This document shows, piece by piece, positions 1-7,735 of a stretch of DNA of 64,000 nt; position 1 is the stretch's first letter, and every line of letters begins with the position of its first letter. The notes under the pieces were generated by a model. It had not been told where the DNA came from. It did not search any database and saw only the letters and a list, made by a program, of their open reading frames with translations. The DNA is from an uncultured Oscillospiraceae bacterium. Its GTDB lineage: Bacteria; Bacillota; Clostridia; Oscillospirales; Oscillospiraceae. The stretch is taken from the NCBI GenBank assembly GCA_944386845.1, contig CALXCP010000002.1:1-64000 (forward strand). The letters are read 5' to 3'. The translations under genes were made by a program, and so were the position numbers.

Positions 1-1242
1 GTCATGGACTGGATGGCCGCCGAGTTCAAGAAGGACACCGGCATCGACCTGACCGGCGACAAGGTGGCCATGCAGCGGCTGAAGGAGGCCGCCGAGAAGG
101 CCAAGATCGAGCTCTCCGGCGTCACCTCCTCCAACATCAACCTGCCCTATATCACCGCCGACGCCACCGGGCCCAAGCACCTGGACCTGACCCTCACCCG
201 GGCCAAGTTCGACCAGCTCACCGCCCACCTGGTGGAGGCCACCGCCGGCCCGGTCCGCCAGGCCATGAGCGACGCCGGCCTCAGCGCCAACGACATCGCC
301 AAGGTGCTGCTGGTGGGCGGCTCCACCCGTGTGCCCGCCGTGCAGGACATGGTGAAGAAGCTCACCGGCAAGGAGGGCTTCAAGGGCATCAACCCCGATG
401 AGTGCGTGGCCATGGGCGCGGCCCTTCAGGGGGGCGTGCTCACCGGTGACGTGCAGGGCCTGCTGCTGCTGGACGTGACCCCCCTGTCCCTGGGCATCGA
501 GACCATGGGCGGCGTCATGACCAAGCTCATCGACCGCAACACCACCATCCCCGCCAAGAAGAGCCAGATCTTCACCACCGCCGCCGACAACCAGACCTCT
601 GTTGAGGTCCACGTGCTCCAGGGCGAGCGGGAGATGGCCCAGTACAACAAGACTCTGGGCCGCTTCCACCTGGACGGCATCGCGCCGGCCCGCCGGGGCG
701 TGCCGCAGATCGAGGTCACCTTCGACATCGACGCCAACGGTATCGTCAACGTCTCCGCCAAGGACCTGGGCACCGGCAAGGAGCAGCACATCACCATCAC
801 CTCCTCCACCAACATGTCCAAGGAAGAGGTGGAGAAGGCCGTGAAGGAGGCCGAGCAGTTCGCCGCCGAGGACAAGAAGCAGCGTGAGGCCGCCGACGTC
901 CGCAACCAGGCCGACCAGGCCGTGTTCCAGGCCGAGCGCACCCTGGAAGAGATGGGCGACAAGATCGACGCCGGCGATAAGGCCAATGTGGAGTCCGCCG
1001 TGAACAAGGTGAAGGAGACCCTGAAGGGCACCGACACCGATGCCATCAAGGCGGCCACCGAGGAGCTGAGCAAGGCTTTCTTCGCCGTCAGCGAGAAGCT
1101 CTATCAGCAGCAGGGCCAGGCGGGCGGCCAGGCCGGCCCCGGCCCCGACATGGGCGGCAATGCCGCCGCCGGCGGCGCCCAGGGCGGCGACACCGTGGTG
1201 GACGCCGACTACGAGGTCGTGGACGGCGACGACAAGAAGTAA
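1..1242 (+). CDS. dnaK: Chaperone DnaK (Hsp70), C-terminal part
   Basis: Cytoplasmic Hsp70 chaperone that binds exposed hydrophobic peptides under ATP control with DnaJ and GrpE. The 5' end lies outside the window; about 413 residues remain, roughly the last two thirds. Visible are the end of the ATPase lobe ([10 protein letters not shown] followed by [11 protein letters not shown]), the interdomain linker ([18 protein letters not shown]), the substrate-binding beta domain and the helical lid. The tail is rich in Gly/Ala and ends in [13 protein letters not shown], close to the acidic EEVD-like end usual for bacterial DnaK. dnaJ follows on the same strand after 191 bp, as in the common hrcA-grpE-dnaK-dnaJ order. 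Identification is secure. Confidence 0.98.
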   Translation, partial: VMDWMAAEFKKDTGIDLTGDKVAMQRLKEAAEKAKIELSGVTSSNINLPYITADATGPKHLDLTLTRAKFDQLTAHLVEATAGPVRQAMSDAGLSANDIAKVLLVGGSTRVPAVQDMVKKLTGKEGFKGINPDECVAMGAALQGGVLTGDVQGLLLLDVTPLSLGIETMGGVMTKLIDRNTTIPAKKSQIFTTAADNQTSVEVHVLQGEREMAQYNKTLGRFHLDGIAPARRGVPQIEVTFDIDANGIVNVSAKDLGTGKEQHITITSSTNMSKEEVEKAVKEAEQFAAEDKKQREAADVRNQADQAVFQAERTLEEMGDKIDAGDKANVESAVNKVKETLKGTDTDAIKAATEELSKAFFAVSEKLYQQQGQAGGQAGPGPDMGGNAAAGGAQGGDTVVDADYEVVDGDDKK

Positions 1243-1257
1243 ACCTGCATCGGGATG

Positions 1258-1288
1258 CGCATAGGCGGGGCTTTGCCCCGCCTGTGCG
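1258..1288 (+). other. Hairpin between dnaK and dnaJ
   Basis: A 14-bp inverted repeat with one G-T wobble (1258-1271 with 1275-1288, loop TTT) directly follows the dnaK stop. No run of T follows, so it looks more like an mRNA-stabilising or processing hairpin that makes dnaK more abundant than dnaJ than like a full terminator. That role is inference. Confidence 0.5.
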
Positions 1289-1302
1289 GCATCTTGCCCC
1301 GT

Positions 1303-1420
1303 CAATTAGGAATTAGAAATTGGGAGTGGGGGATCGAGGGGTCCGGCGCCGTCGGACGAAGTTCGGTCCATCTCCTGCGGGCGTATCCCGCGGTCCCTGA
1401 CTCCTCACTCCTGATCCAAA
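1303..1420. repeat. AATTAGGAATTAG-type intergenic repeat, copy 1
   Basis: AT-rich tract with AATTAGGAATTAG motifs and GGGAGTGGGG at one end and CTCCTCACTCC near the other. The same words recur at 28302-28390, 40161-40200, 40800-40945 and 45384-45520, always between genes. It fills the dnaK-dnaJ spacer and ends just before the dnaJ start. Confidence 0.6.
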
Positions 1421-1433
1421 AGTTGGTGATATT

Positions 1434-2603
1434 ATGGCAGAACAGAAACGCGACTACTACGAGGTCCTGGGCGTGTCCAAGGGGGCCTCGGACGACGAAC
1501 TGAAGAAGGCCTACCGCAAGAAGGCCAAGGAGAACCACCCCGACCTGCACCCCGGCGACAAGGAGGCCGAGGCCAGGTTCAAGGAGATCAACGAGGCCTA
1601 TGAGGTGCTCTCCGACAAGGACAAGCGGGCCCGGTACGACCAGTTCGGCCACGCGGGGGTGGACCCCAACTTCGGGGCGGGCGGCCCCGGCGGGCCCTTC
1701 GGCGGCTTCACCGGCGACTTCGGCGACCTGGGGGACATCTTCGGCTCCTTCTTCGGCGGCGGCTTCGGGGGCTTCGGCGGCGCGTCCGCCAGCGCCCGCA
1801 CCGGCCCCCAGCGGGGGGAGAGCCTGCGGGTCAACCTGACCATCGAGTTCACCGAGGCGGCCTTCGGCTGTGAGAAGGAGATCAACCTCACCCGGCTGGA
1901 GACCTGTGACACCTGTCACGGGACCGGCTGCGAGCCGGGGACCACCGCCGAGGTGTGTCCCGACTGCGGCGGCTCCGGCGTGGTGCGCACCCAGAAGCGC
2001 ACCCCCTTCGGCGTCATGTCCACCACCGGGGAGTGCTCCCGCTGCCGGGGCACCGGCAAGATCATCCACCAGCCCTGCAAGACCTGCGGCGGCTCCGGCC
2101 TGGCCCGGAAGCAGAAGAAGATCACCGTCAAGATCCCAGCGGGTATCGACGACGGGCAGGCCATCTCCATGCGGGGCCAGGGGAACGCCGGCCGCAACGG
2201 CGGCCCCGCCGGCGACCTGATCGTCAACATCCGGGTCCGGCCCCACCCCGTCTTCGTCCGGGAGGGCAGCGACGTGATCATGGAGCAGTCGGTGACCTTC
2301 GATCAGGCGGCCCTGGGGGCCGAGCTGGAGATCCCCACCATCGACGGTAAGGTGAAGTGGAACCTTCCCGCCGGCACCCAGCCGGGCACCACCTTCCGCC
2401 TGCGGGGCAAGGGCATCCCCGGGCTCCACGGCCGGGGCCGGGGCGACCAGTTCGTCACCGTGAAGGTGACGGTGCCCACCGGCCTCACCGAGGCCCAGAA
2501 GGAGGCCCTGCGGGCCTTCCGGGACGCCATGGCGGGCAAGGCCGATCAGACGGCGGAGCAGGGCGAGGAGGGCTTCTTCGGCAAGCGCCGCCGGAAAAAG
2601 TGA
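1434..2603 (+). CDS. dnaJ: Chaperone DnaJ (Hsp40)
   Basis: Co-chaperone that delivers substrates to DnaK and stimulates its ATPase. The 389 residues match the usual type I DnaJ length. Order of parts: J domain (about 5-70) with the HPD triplet at 35-37; Gly/Phe-rich region (about 75-125); cysteine-rich zinc domain with four CxxCxGxG repeats ([32 protein letters not shown]); then the C-terminal substrate-binding domains. The start ATG is preceded only by a weak ribosome site (GGTGAT), unlike the AGGAGG sites of most genes here, so its expression may depend on upstream translation or on the repeat inserted just before it. A strong terminator follows. Confidence 0.98.
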   Translation: MAEQKRDYYEVLGVSKGASDDELKKAYRKKAKENHPDLHPGDKEAEARFKEINEAYEVLSDKDKRARYDQFGHAGVDPNFGAGGPGGPFGGFTGDFGDLGDIFGSFFGGGFGGFGGASASARTGPQRGESLRVNLTIEFTEAAFGCEKEINLTRLETCDTCHGTGCEPGTTAEVCPDCGGSGVVRTQKRTPFGVMSTTGECSRCRGTGKIIHQPCKTCGGSGLARKQKKITVKIPAGIDDGQAISMRGQGNAGRNGGPAGDLIVNIRVRPHPVFVREGSDVIMEQSVTFDQAALGAELEIPTIDGKVKWNLPAGTQPGTTFRLRGKGIPGLHGRGRGDQFVTVKVTVPTGLTEAQKEALRAFRDAMAGKADQTAEQGEEGFFGKRRRKK

Positions 2604-2617
2604 ATCTGAGACATCCG

Positions 2618-2647
2618 CGCCCCCGGGCAACAGCCCGGGGGCGTTTT
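2618..2647 (+). terminator. Rho-independent terminator of dnaK-dnaJ
   Basis: Perfect 11-bp stem (2618-2628 with 2633-2643), 4-nt loop, then TTTT, 15 bases after the dnaJ stop. Confidence 0.9.
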
Positions 2648-2824
2648 CTGTCGGACGAAAATCCTCCGGCGGCGGTATAGGGGACGGACGCCCTGTCCAC
2701 AATAGGGGTCGAGGACGGCGGAGAGACAAGGCCCCGTCGTCCGGAGAACGGCGCGCCGCCCGCCGCAAGGGCGGCCGCCGCCCCTCCGGCGCTCCGGCGC
2801 CCGGGCGGCGAACGGGAGGTTTTC

Positions 2825-3562
2825 ATGAAGCGGAAGATATCCGCGCGCATCGGCGACTTCATGGCCGGGCAGGGCTTCTACATAGTCCTGTTCCTGTGCG
2901 TGGCCGCCATCGGGATCTCGGGCTATTTCCTCTTGAACACCCTGGGGAGCGACCCCGCCGCCGAGGCGGGCCGGCCCACCCAGGTCACCGTCACCTCCAC
3001 CCCCGCGCCCACCCCGGCGCAGACGGCCGCCTCCACGCCGGAGGCGAAGCCGTCCCCCGCGCCGGCGGTGACACCGTACGCCGCGCCGTCGTCCTCCCCC
3101 GTCCGGCAGGAGGACGCCGCGGGGCCGGGCCCGTCGGCCTCTCCCGTCCAGAGCCCCACCGCCTTCACCTGGCCGGTGCGGGGCAGCGTGGTGGGGGCCT
3201 TCAGCCTGGAGGTGCTGGCCTATGACGTGACCATGGGGGACTGGCGGGTGCACAGCGGGGTGGACATCGCCGCCCCCCTGGGGGCCGAGGTGGTGGCCAT
3301 CGCCGAGGGCACCGTCACCAAGGTGTACCAGGACGACCTGATGGGCACCACGGTGGTGGTGGACCACGGGGGCGGCCTCACCAGCCGCTACCAGAACCTG
3401 GCCGGCGCCCCGCCGGTGATGGCGGGCGACCCGGTGGAGCGGGGGACGGTGATCGGCTCGGTGGGGGAGACCGCCATGGCCGAGAGCGGCATGGAGCCCC
3501 ATCTCCACCTGGAGATGGCCCAGAACGAGGTGAGCGTGGACCCCATCCAGTACCTGCCGTAA
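2825..3562 (+). CDS. spoIIQ: Stage II sporulation protein Q, M23/LytM family
   Basis: Forespore membrane protein that, with SpoIIIAH in the mother cell, forms the channel joining both cells during engulfment. The 245 residues show a short cytoplasmic N-terminus, one membrane helix (about 18-38), a Pro/Thr/Ala-rich linker (45-112) and a C-terminal LytM domain (115-245). The zinc ligands of an active M23 peptidase are all present: H143 and D147 (HSGVD) and H226/H228 (HLHLE). Clostridial SpoIIQ keeps them, whereas the Bacillus subtilis protein lost one. The start has GGGAGG upstream. spoIIID lies 660 bp downstream beyond dfx, as expected for a spoIIQ-spoIIID neighbourhood. A general M23 peptidase is the alternative; context favours SpoIIQ. 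Confidence 0.85.
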   Translation: MKRKISARIGDFMAGQGFYIVLFLCVAAIGISGYFLLNTLGSDPAAEAGRPTQVTVTSTPAPTPAQTAASTPEAKPSPAPAVTPYAAPSSSPVRQEDAAGPGPSASPVQSPTAFTWPVRGSVVGAFSLEVLAYDVTMGDWRVHSGVDIAAPLGAEVVAIAEGTVTKVYQDDLMGTTVVVDHGGGLTSRYQNLAGAPPVMAGDPVERGTVIGSVGETAMAESGMEPHLHLEMAQNEVSVDPIQYLP

Positions 3563-3590
3563 AAAATAAGAATTATTTCTGTTAATTCTC

Positions 3591-3619
3591 TTGCATTCCG
3601 TGAGAAGATGGTGTATGCT
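3591..3619 (+). promoter_or_regulatory. Sigma-A promoter of dfx
   Basis: TTGCAT (3591-3596), 17-bp spacer, TATGCT (3614-3619). It lies just after the spoIIQ stop and about 55 bp before the dfx start, so dfx has its own vegetative promoter. Confidence 0.75.
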
Positions 3620-3674
3620 AGGGGCAACAGGGAGGGGACAGGTCCCCCCCGCCATACGGAAAGGAGCATATCCC

Positions 3675-4046
3675 ATGAAGTTTTACGTCTGTTCCCACTG
3701 CGGCAACATCATCGCCTTCGTCCACGACTCCGGCGTGCCCGTCATGTGCTGCGGGCAGAAGATGCAGGAGCTGGTCCCCGGCACCGTGGACGCCGCCACC
3801 GAGAAGCACGTCCCCGTGGTCACCGTCAGCGGCAATGAGGTCACCGTGAAGGTGGGTGAGGTGGCCCACCCCATGCTGGCCGAGCACTTCATCCAGTGGA
3901 TCGCCCTGGAGTGCGAGAAGGGCAACCAGCGCAAGGAGCTCAAGCCCGGCGACGCCCCCGAGGCCAAGTTCGTCCTCACCGACGACGACAAGGTGGTGGC
4001 GGCCTACGCCTACTGCAACCTCCACGGCCTGTGGAAGTCCAAATAA
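3675..4046 (+). CDS. dfx: Desulfoferrodoxin (superoxide reductase)
   Basis: Reduces superoxide to hydrogen peroxide in the cytoplasm without making oxygen, the usual anaerobe solution. The 123 residues carry both iron sites: the desulforedoxin-like centre I with Cys6, Cys9, Cys25 and Cys26, and the catalytic centre II with His45 (in the conserved EKHVP), His65, His71, Cys114 and His117 (CNLHGLW). An open frame continues upstream, but the ATG at 3675 has AAGGAG 8 bases before it and gives exactly the family length. It sits between spoIIQ and spoIIID but has its own promoter and terminator, so it is probably an independent oxygen-defence gene. Confidence 0.97.
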   Translation: MKFYVCSHCGNIIAFVHDSGVPVMCCGQKMQELVPGTVDAATEKHVPVVTVSGNEVTVKVGEVAHPMLAEHFIQWIALECEKGNQRKELKPGDAPEAKFVLTDDDKVVAAYAYCNLHGLWKSK

Positions 4047-4060
4047 GACAGCGAACAGGA

Positions 4061-4094
4061 AGCGCCCGGTCTCATGTGAGACCGGGCGCTTTTG
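4061..4094 (+). terminator. Terminator of dfx
   Basis: Perfect 14-bp inverted repeat (4061-4074 with 4077-4090) followed by TTTT, 15 bases after the dfx stop. Confidence 0.9.
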
Positions 4095-4225
4095 CGTGCC
4101 GCCCCGGCCTCTCCCGCGGGCGGAGCCCGATCCGTCCCCGCCGTCATGTTCCGCGCCGCCGCCGCATATACCTGTACCAACACCCGCGGGCTCACGCCCC
4201 GGGGGGACAGGGGAGTGGTGGACAT

Positions 4226-4474
4226 TTGAAAGGGAACATCGAGGAACGGGCCTGTCAGATGGCCCTGTACATCATAGAGAACCGGACGACGGTGCGGGCC
4301 GCCGCCCGGAAGTTCAACATCAGCAAGAGCACGGTGCACAAGGACCTCTCAGAGCGCCTGCCCGCCTTCAACCGGCCTCTCTATCTCCAGGTGAAGCGCG
4401 TCCTGGAGGAGAACAAGGCCCAGCGGCATATACGGGGAGGAATCGCAACCAGGAAAAAATACAAAGGGGAGTAA
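4226..4474 (+). CDS. spoIIID: Sporulation transcriptional regulator SpoIIID
   Basis: Small DNA-binding protein that tunes the sigma-E regulon in the mother cell and prepares for sigma-K. The 82 residues match the family closely: an N-terminal helix (MKGNIEERACQMALYI), a helix-turn-helix with the hallmark SKSTVHKDL, and the basic tail RHIRGGIATRKKYKGE. The frame is open far upstream, but the TTG at 4226 is chosen because translation from it begins with the family's usual MKGxIEER and an AGGGGAG site lies about 10 bases before it. No ATG fits. A terminator follows. Very likely expressed only during sporulation. Confidence 0.95.
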   Translation: MKGNIEERACQMALYIIENRTTVRAAARKFNISKSTVHKDLSERLPAFNRPLYLQVKRVLEENKAQRHIRGGIATRKKYKGE

Positions 4475-4515
4475 AATCTGAGATAAATTTGGAGAGAGAA
4501 GAGCGAACGGCAGTT

Positions 4516-4544
4516 GGGGGCGCGGAGGCGCCCCCTCTTTTTTT
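4516..4544 (+). terminator. Terminator of spoIIID
   Basis: 8-bp stem (4516-4523 with 4528-4535), loop GGAG, then TCTTTTTTT. Confidence 0.88.
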
Positions 4545-4630
4545 CGGGGCGGGGTGGAAGCGGGGGGAGAAGTGTGCTATGATGGGGAAAACAGCGGCCC
4601 GGGAGCGGGCCGGGAAGGGAGCGAGCGCCC

Positions 4631-5263
4631 ATGTTCACCTGCGCGTCCTGCGCCGTGACGGCCTGCCGCACGGGGCAGCTGGACCAGATGCCCAAAAACT
4701 GCCCCATGCGGGACAGGGAGTTCTTTGAAAAGGTCCTGGAGGAGTATTTCAAGCCGGAGAACCACGACTTCTTCGTGGCCAGCGCCATGGTGGAGGCCAT
4801 CGGCTACTGCCGCTGGCCCCGGCTGCGGGAGGTGGCCGAGTTCGCCGGGCGCATGGGTTACAGGCGGCTGGGCCTGGCCTTCTGCGTGGGCCTGCGCCGG
4901 GAGGCGGCGGTGGTGGAGCGGGTGCTGCGGAAGCAGGGCTTCGAGGTGGTGTCGGTTGCCTGCAAGACGGGCTCCATCCCCAAGGACCGGGCGGGCATCC
5001 CCGCCGGGTACCGGGTGAATCCCGGCGCCTACGAGGCCATGTGCAACCCCATCGCCCAGGCGGAGCTGCTCAACCGGGCGGAGACCCAGTTCAACATCTG
5101 CCTGGGCCTGTGCGTGGGGCACGACTCCCTGTTTTACAAGTACTCCGAGGCCATGGTGACCACCCTGGTGGCCAAGGACCGGGTCACGGGGAACAACCCC
5201 GCCGCCGCCATCTACTGTGCGGAGGGGTATTTCAAGGACCGGCTGGAGCTGGACAAGCCGTGA
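4631..5263 (+). CDS. DUF1847 family metal-binding protein
   Basis: Recognised as the DUF1847 family of anaerobes; no function is established. The 210 residues begin with a Cys cluster (CASCAVTACRTG then CP), suited to binding metal or an iron-sulfur cluster, followed by a mixed alpha/beta region with conserved Cys residues (VSVACKTG, EAMCNPIAQAE, NICLGLCVGHDSLF, IYCAEGYF). The family resembles CoA- or cobamide-linked metal proteins in its Cys-rich repeats, but no substrate can be named from sequence. An extended -10 (TGCTATGAT, 4575-4583) lies about 50 bp upstream; no convincing -35 is seen. It appears to be a single-gene unit. Confidence 0.85.
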   Translation: MFTCASCAVTACRTGQLDQMPKNCPMRDREFFEKVLEEYFKPENHDFFVASAMVEAIGYCRWPRLREVAEFAGRMGYRRLGLAFCVGLRREAAVVERVLRKQGFEVVSVACKTGSIPKDRAGIPAGYRVNPGAYEAMCNPIAQAELLNRAETQFNICLGLCVGHDSLFYKYSEAMVTTLVAKDRVTGNNPAAAIYCAEGYFKDRLELDKP

Positions 5264-5326
5264 GGAGCGGCGGGGACGCATTCGCCCCTTCTTCATAAAA
5301 GCCCCAGACCCTATGCAGCCAGCATA

Positions 5327-5417
5327 TTGTTTTTGTAGGAGCAGGTGGTATAGTAGAAACAGAAAGCCGGGCAGAAATCGAGGAGAGGGCCCTCTCCTCC
5401 TCACAGGGTCCCCTGTG
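5327..5417 (+). promoter_or_regulatory. Promoter and tandem palindromes before the SLH gene
   Basis: A possible sigma-A promoter is TTGTTT (5327-5332), 16 bp, TATAGT (5349-5354). Downstream, in the presumed 5' untranslated region, are a perfect 20-bp palindrome centred on GGGCCC (5380-5399) and a CACAGGG/CCCTGTG dyad (5402-5417). They could be two operators or two mRNA hairpins. Confidence 0.5.
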
Positions 5418-5459
5418 ATGAACATGACTGTATCCTGAATGAAAAAGGAGGAACCAAAC

Positions 5460-7640
5460 ATGAAGAAAAGACGGACATCCCGCGTACTGTCCCTGGCGCT
5501 GGCGGTGAGCCTGGTGCTGTCCCTGGCCTGCCTGCCCGCCTCGGCGGAAGGCTTTGTGGGGAAGGACGACACCTTCAACTTTGAGATCGATAATGTGGAC
5601 CTGGATTTTGGAAGCCATCAGCTTCCCCTGGAAACGCAGAGGGATAACTATGGCCGAACGGAGGGATACCTTGGGACAGCCTCTTTTATCATGACCAACC
5701 ATGATACCGACATGAGCGGCCTTCCAAATTTCGGAGGAGAAAAAACGCTCTTTTCGAACACGACCCTCAGCTCCGCCGACGGAAAGGAACTGGATGTTCA
5801 GGCCCAGCTCGTCCCCCAGGGAGACTGGCAGGGACACCCCAGCGGCGTCTGGTTTGGGACCTCCAGACAGTTCGATATAGAGCTCTATTACCTGAAAAAA
5901 GCTGAACTGACTGCGGAGAACTGCGGCGTTTACAGCGGAACAGCGGCATTTCAAGTACAGGGATATGGCGATGGCACCCCGGTGCTTTTCCATATCACAG
6001 TGGAGCTGCTGCCCGGCCCGGGCATGGAGCTCCCCGAGCCGGAACCCGAGCAGCCCGGGACCTCGGCGGACCCGGTGTATGATGTGTCACTCAGCGCCAC
6101 TTCCATCGACCTCGGCTCCTACCCCGTCTCTGAGACCGACCTCAATGTGACACCCCAGCTCCTCACCGTCACCAATACCGGGAACCGACCCGTCTACTGG
6201 TTTTATCAGCACGCCATGGGCAACGGTGTGCGATATAAATTCCTGGGCGGCGACAGTCTCCTGGAGCCCGGCGAGTCCAAGCAGCTGGAGGTGTCCTGGG
6301 ACAACAGCTTCGGCATGAGGGGTCCCGGAGTCTATGAGCGCTCCATCAAGCTCTATTTCACCTATGAAGACGATATCGACTACACCTGGAACGCCGGCCT
6401 GGATGACCCCAGCGACTCCGCTGAGCTGGTCCTGGAGGTGCCGGTGCGTATCGAGCTTACCGTGGGCCAAGTGGAACTGACTGCCAGCACCAGCTACCTG
6501 GACTTTGGCTCTATAGTGGAAGGGGCGTACTCACCCTCTAAGCCGGTCACTGTCACCAACAATAGCGGGGTGACGCTTAAGCTGTATTCAGAGGAGTCGG
6601 AATACTTTAATGCCAACAGTGGAGTATGGCTGTACTCAGGAGAATCTGTCACCATTGAAGTTTGGCCCGAAAGAGATCTGGAGCCGGGAGAATACACGGA
6701 GACGCTGACCCTCTATGCGGGACCAGGCGGTGATTACTCGGGTGCGGACGCGGCGATCTCCTTCCAGGTCCACATCACCGTGGAACGGGACAATCAGTGG
6801 GACAAATACCTCTCCATCTCCCCCACCAGTCTGGACTTCGGCAGTGACGGATCTGCCGCCAAGACGGTGACCATCACCAACAACGCCGATGGCTTCATCG
6901 AGCTCTATCCGGTCACCTCCGATCACTTCACAGTGAGCGCCTATGGCGACAGGACTTTGGCCGCGGGCCAGTCCACCACCTTCACCGTCCAGCCCAGGGC
7001 GGGACTGGCGGCAGGGACCTATAGCGAGAACATCTTCCTGGACAGCAGTGTGGGCTTTTTTAACCTGCCGGTGCGCTATACCTCCACCGGCGAGGGGCAG
7101 CCCGCCCCCACCTTCACCGATGTGTCCCCCGACGCGTGGTACTACGACTTCGTGGAGACGGTGGCGGAGAAGAAGCTGTTTGCGGGGAACGGGGACGGTA
7201 CCTTCGCTCCGGAGGCGAACATGACCTATGCGGAGTTCCTGGCGGTGCAGTTCCAGTTTTCGGGGGACACCCTGCCCACGGGCTCCGGACCTAACTGGTA
7301 TGACAACCACATCCAGTGGGCAAAGGACCATGATTTGATCCCCGCCGGGATGCTCAATGGCTTCGACCCCGAGGCGGCCATCACCCGGCAGGACATGGCG
7401 GCGCTGTTCGGGAGCTTCCTGAGCCATTACGACTACACCGCCGCGCCGGTGAACAGCGGCACGCCCAGCTTCTCTGACGAGGGCAGCATTGCGGACTACG
7501 CGAAGGACGGCGTGGAGCTGTGCTATCAGCTGGGCATCATGGGGGGCAACGACGACGGGACCTTCGCCCCGGACAACAACGCCATCCGGGCCGAGGTGGC
7601 CGTCACCATGGTCCAGATGGCCCGGGTCATGGGGAGATAA
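5460..7640 (+). CDS. Secreted Ig-like/SLH-domain surface protein
   Basis: 726-residue exported protein anchored to the cell wall by S-layer homology (SLH) domains. A Sec signal peptide (1-29, ending ASA) is followed by an N-terminal beta domain and three repeats with the pattern xLDFGSxxxxxxxxxxVTVTNxG, at roughly 210-330, 345-445 and 455-555. These resemble ASH/choice-of-anchor-type Ig folds. Three SLH domains occupy about 545-726 (FTDVSPDAWYYDFV, FAPEANMTYAEF, DGTFAPDNNAIRAEVAVTMVQMA). An in-frame ATG exists at 5439, but AAGGAGG lies between it and the ATG at 5460, which therefore is the start. GC content is lower than in neighbours, common for surface proteins. Ligand or partner is unknown. 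Confidence 0.88.
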   Translation: MKKRRTSRVLSLALAVSLVLSLACLPASAEGFVGKDDTFNFEIDNVDLDFGSHQLPLETQRDNYGRTEGYLGTASFIMTNHDTDMSGLPNFGGEKTLFSNTTLSSADGKELDVQAQLVPQGDWQGHPSGVWFGTSRQFDIELYYLKKAELTAENCGVYSGTAAFQVQGYGDGTPVLFHITVELLPGPGMELPEPEPEQPGTSADPVYDVSLSATSIDLGSYPVSETDLNVTPQLLTVTNTGNRPVYWFYQHAMGNGVRYKFLGGDSLLEPGESKQLEVSWDNSFGMRGPGVYERSIKLYFTYEDDIDYTWNAGLDDPSDSAELVLEVPVRIELTVGQVELTASTSYLDFGSIVEGAYSPSKPVTVTNNSGVTLKLYSEESEYFNANSGVWLYSGESVTIEVWPERDLEPGEYTETLTLYAGPGGDYSGADAAISFQVHITVERDNQWDKYLSISPTSLDFGSDGSAAKTVTITNNADGFIELYPVTSDHFTVSAYGDRTLAAGQSTTFTVQPRAGLAAGTYSENIFLDSSVGFFNLPVRYTSTGEGQPAPTFTDVSPDAWYYDFVETVAEKKLFAGNGDGTFAPEANMTYAEFLAVQFQFSGDTLPTGSGPNWYDNHIQWAKDHDLIPAGMLNGFDPEAAITRQDMAALFGSFLSHYDYTAAPVNSGTPSFSDEGSIADYAKDGVELCYQLGIMGGNDDGTFAPDNNAIRAEVAVTMVQMARVMGR

Positions 7641-7657
7641 AGAGTCCGGAGTGAGAA

Positions 7658-7704
7658 ATCGGCCCCGGGCGGCCCGCAATGGGCCGCCCGGGGCTCCGAT
7701 TTTC
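7658..7704 (+). terminator. Terminator of the SLH gene
   Basis: Perfect 14-bp core stem (7662-7675 with 7681-7694), extended outward by ATCGG/CCGAT, then TTTT. It lies between two convergent genes; only the plus-strand side has a T run. Confidence 0.85.
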
Positions 7705-7735
7705 CCTCCCGCCGCGCAGGGAGCGGCTCTGTCTT

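Noticed and set aside
3856..4728. 290-codon plus-strand ORF spanning dfx, spoIIID and beyond
   Set aside because: Out of frame with both identified genes and crosses two terminators.
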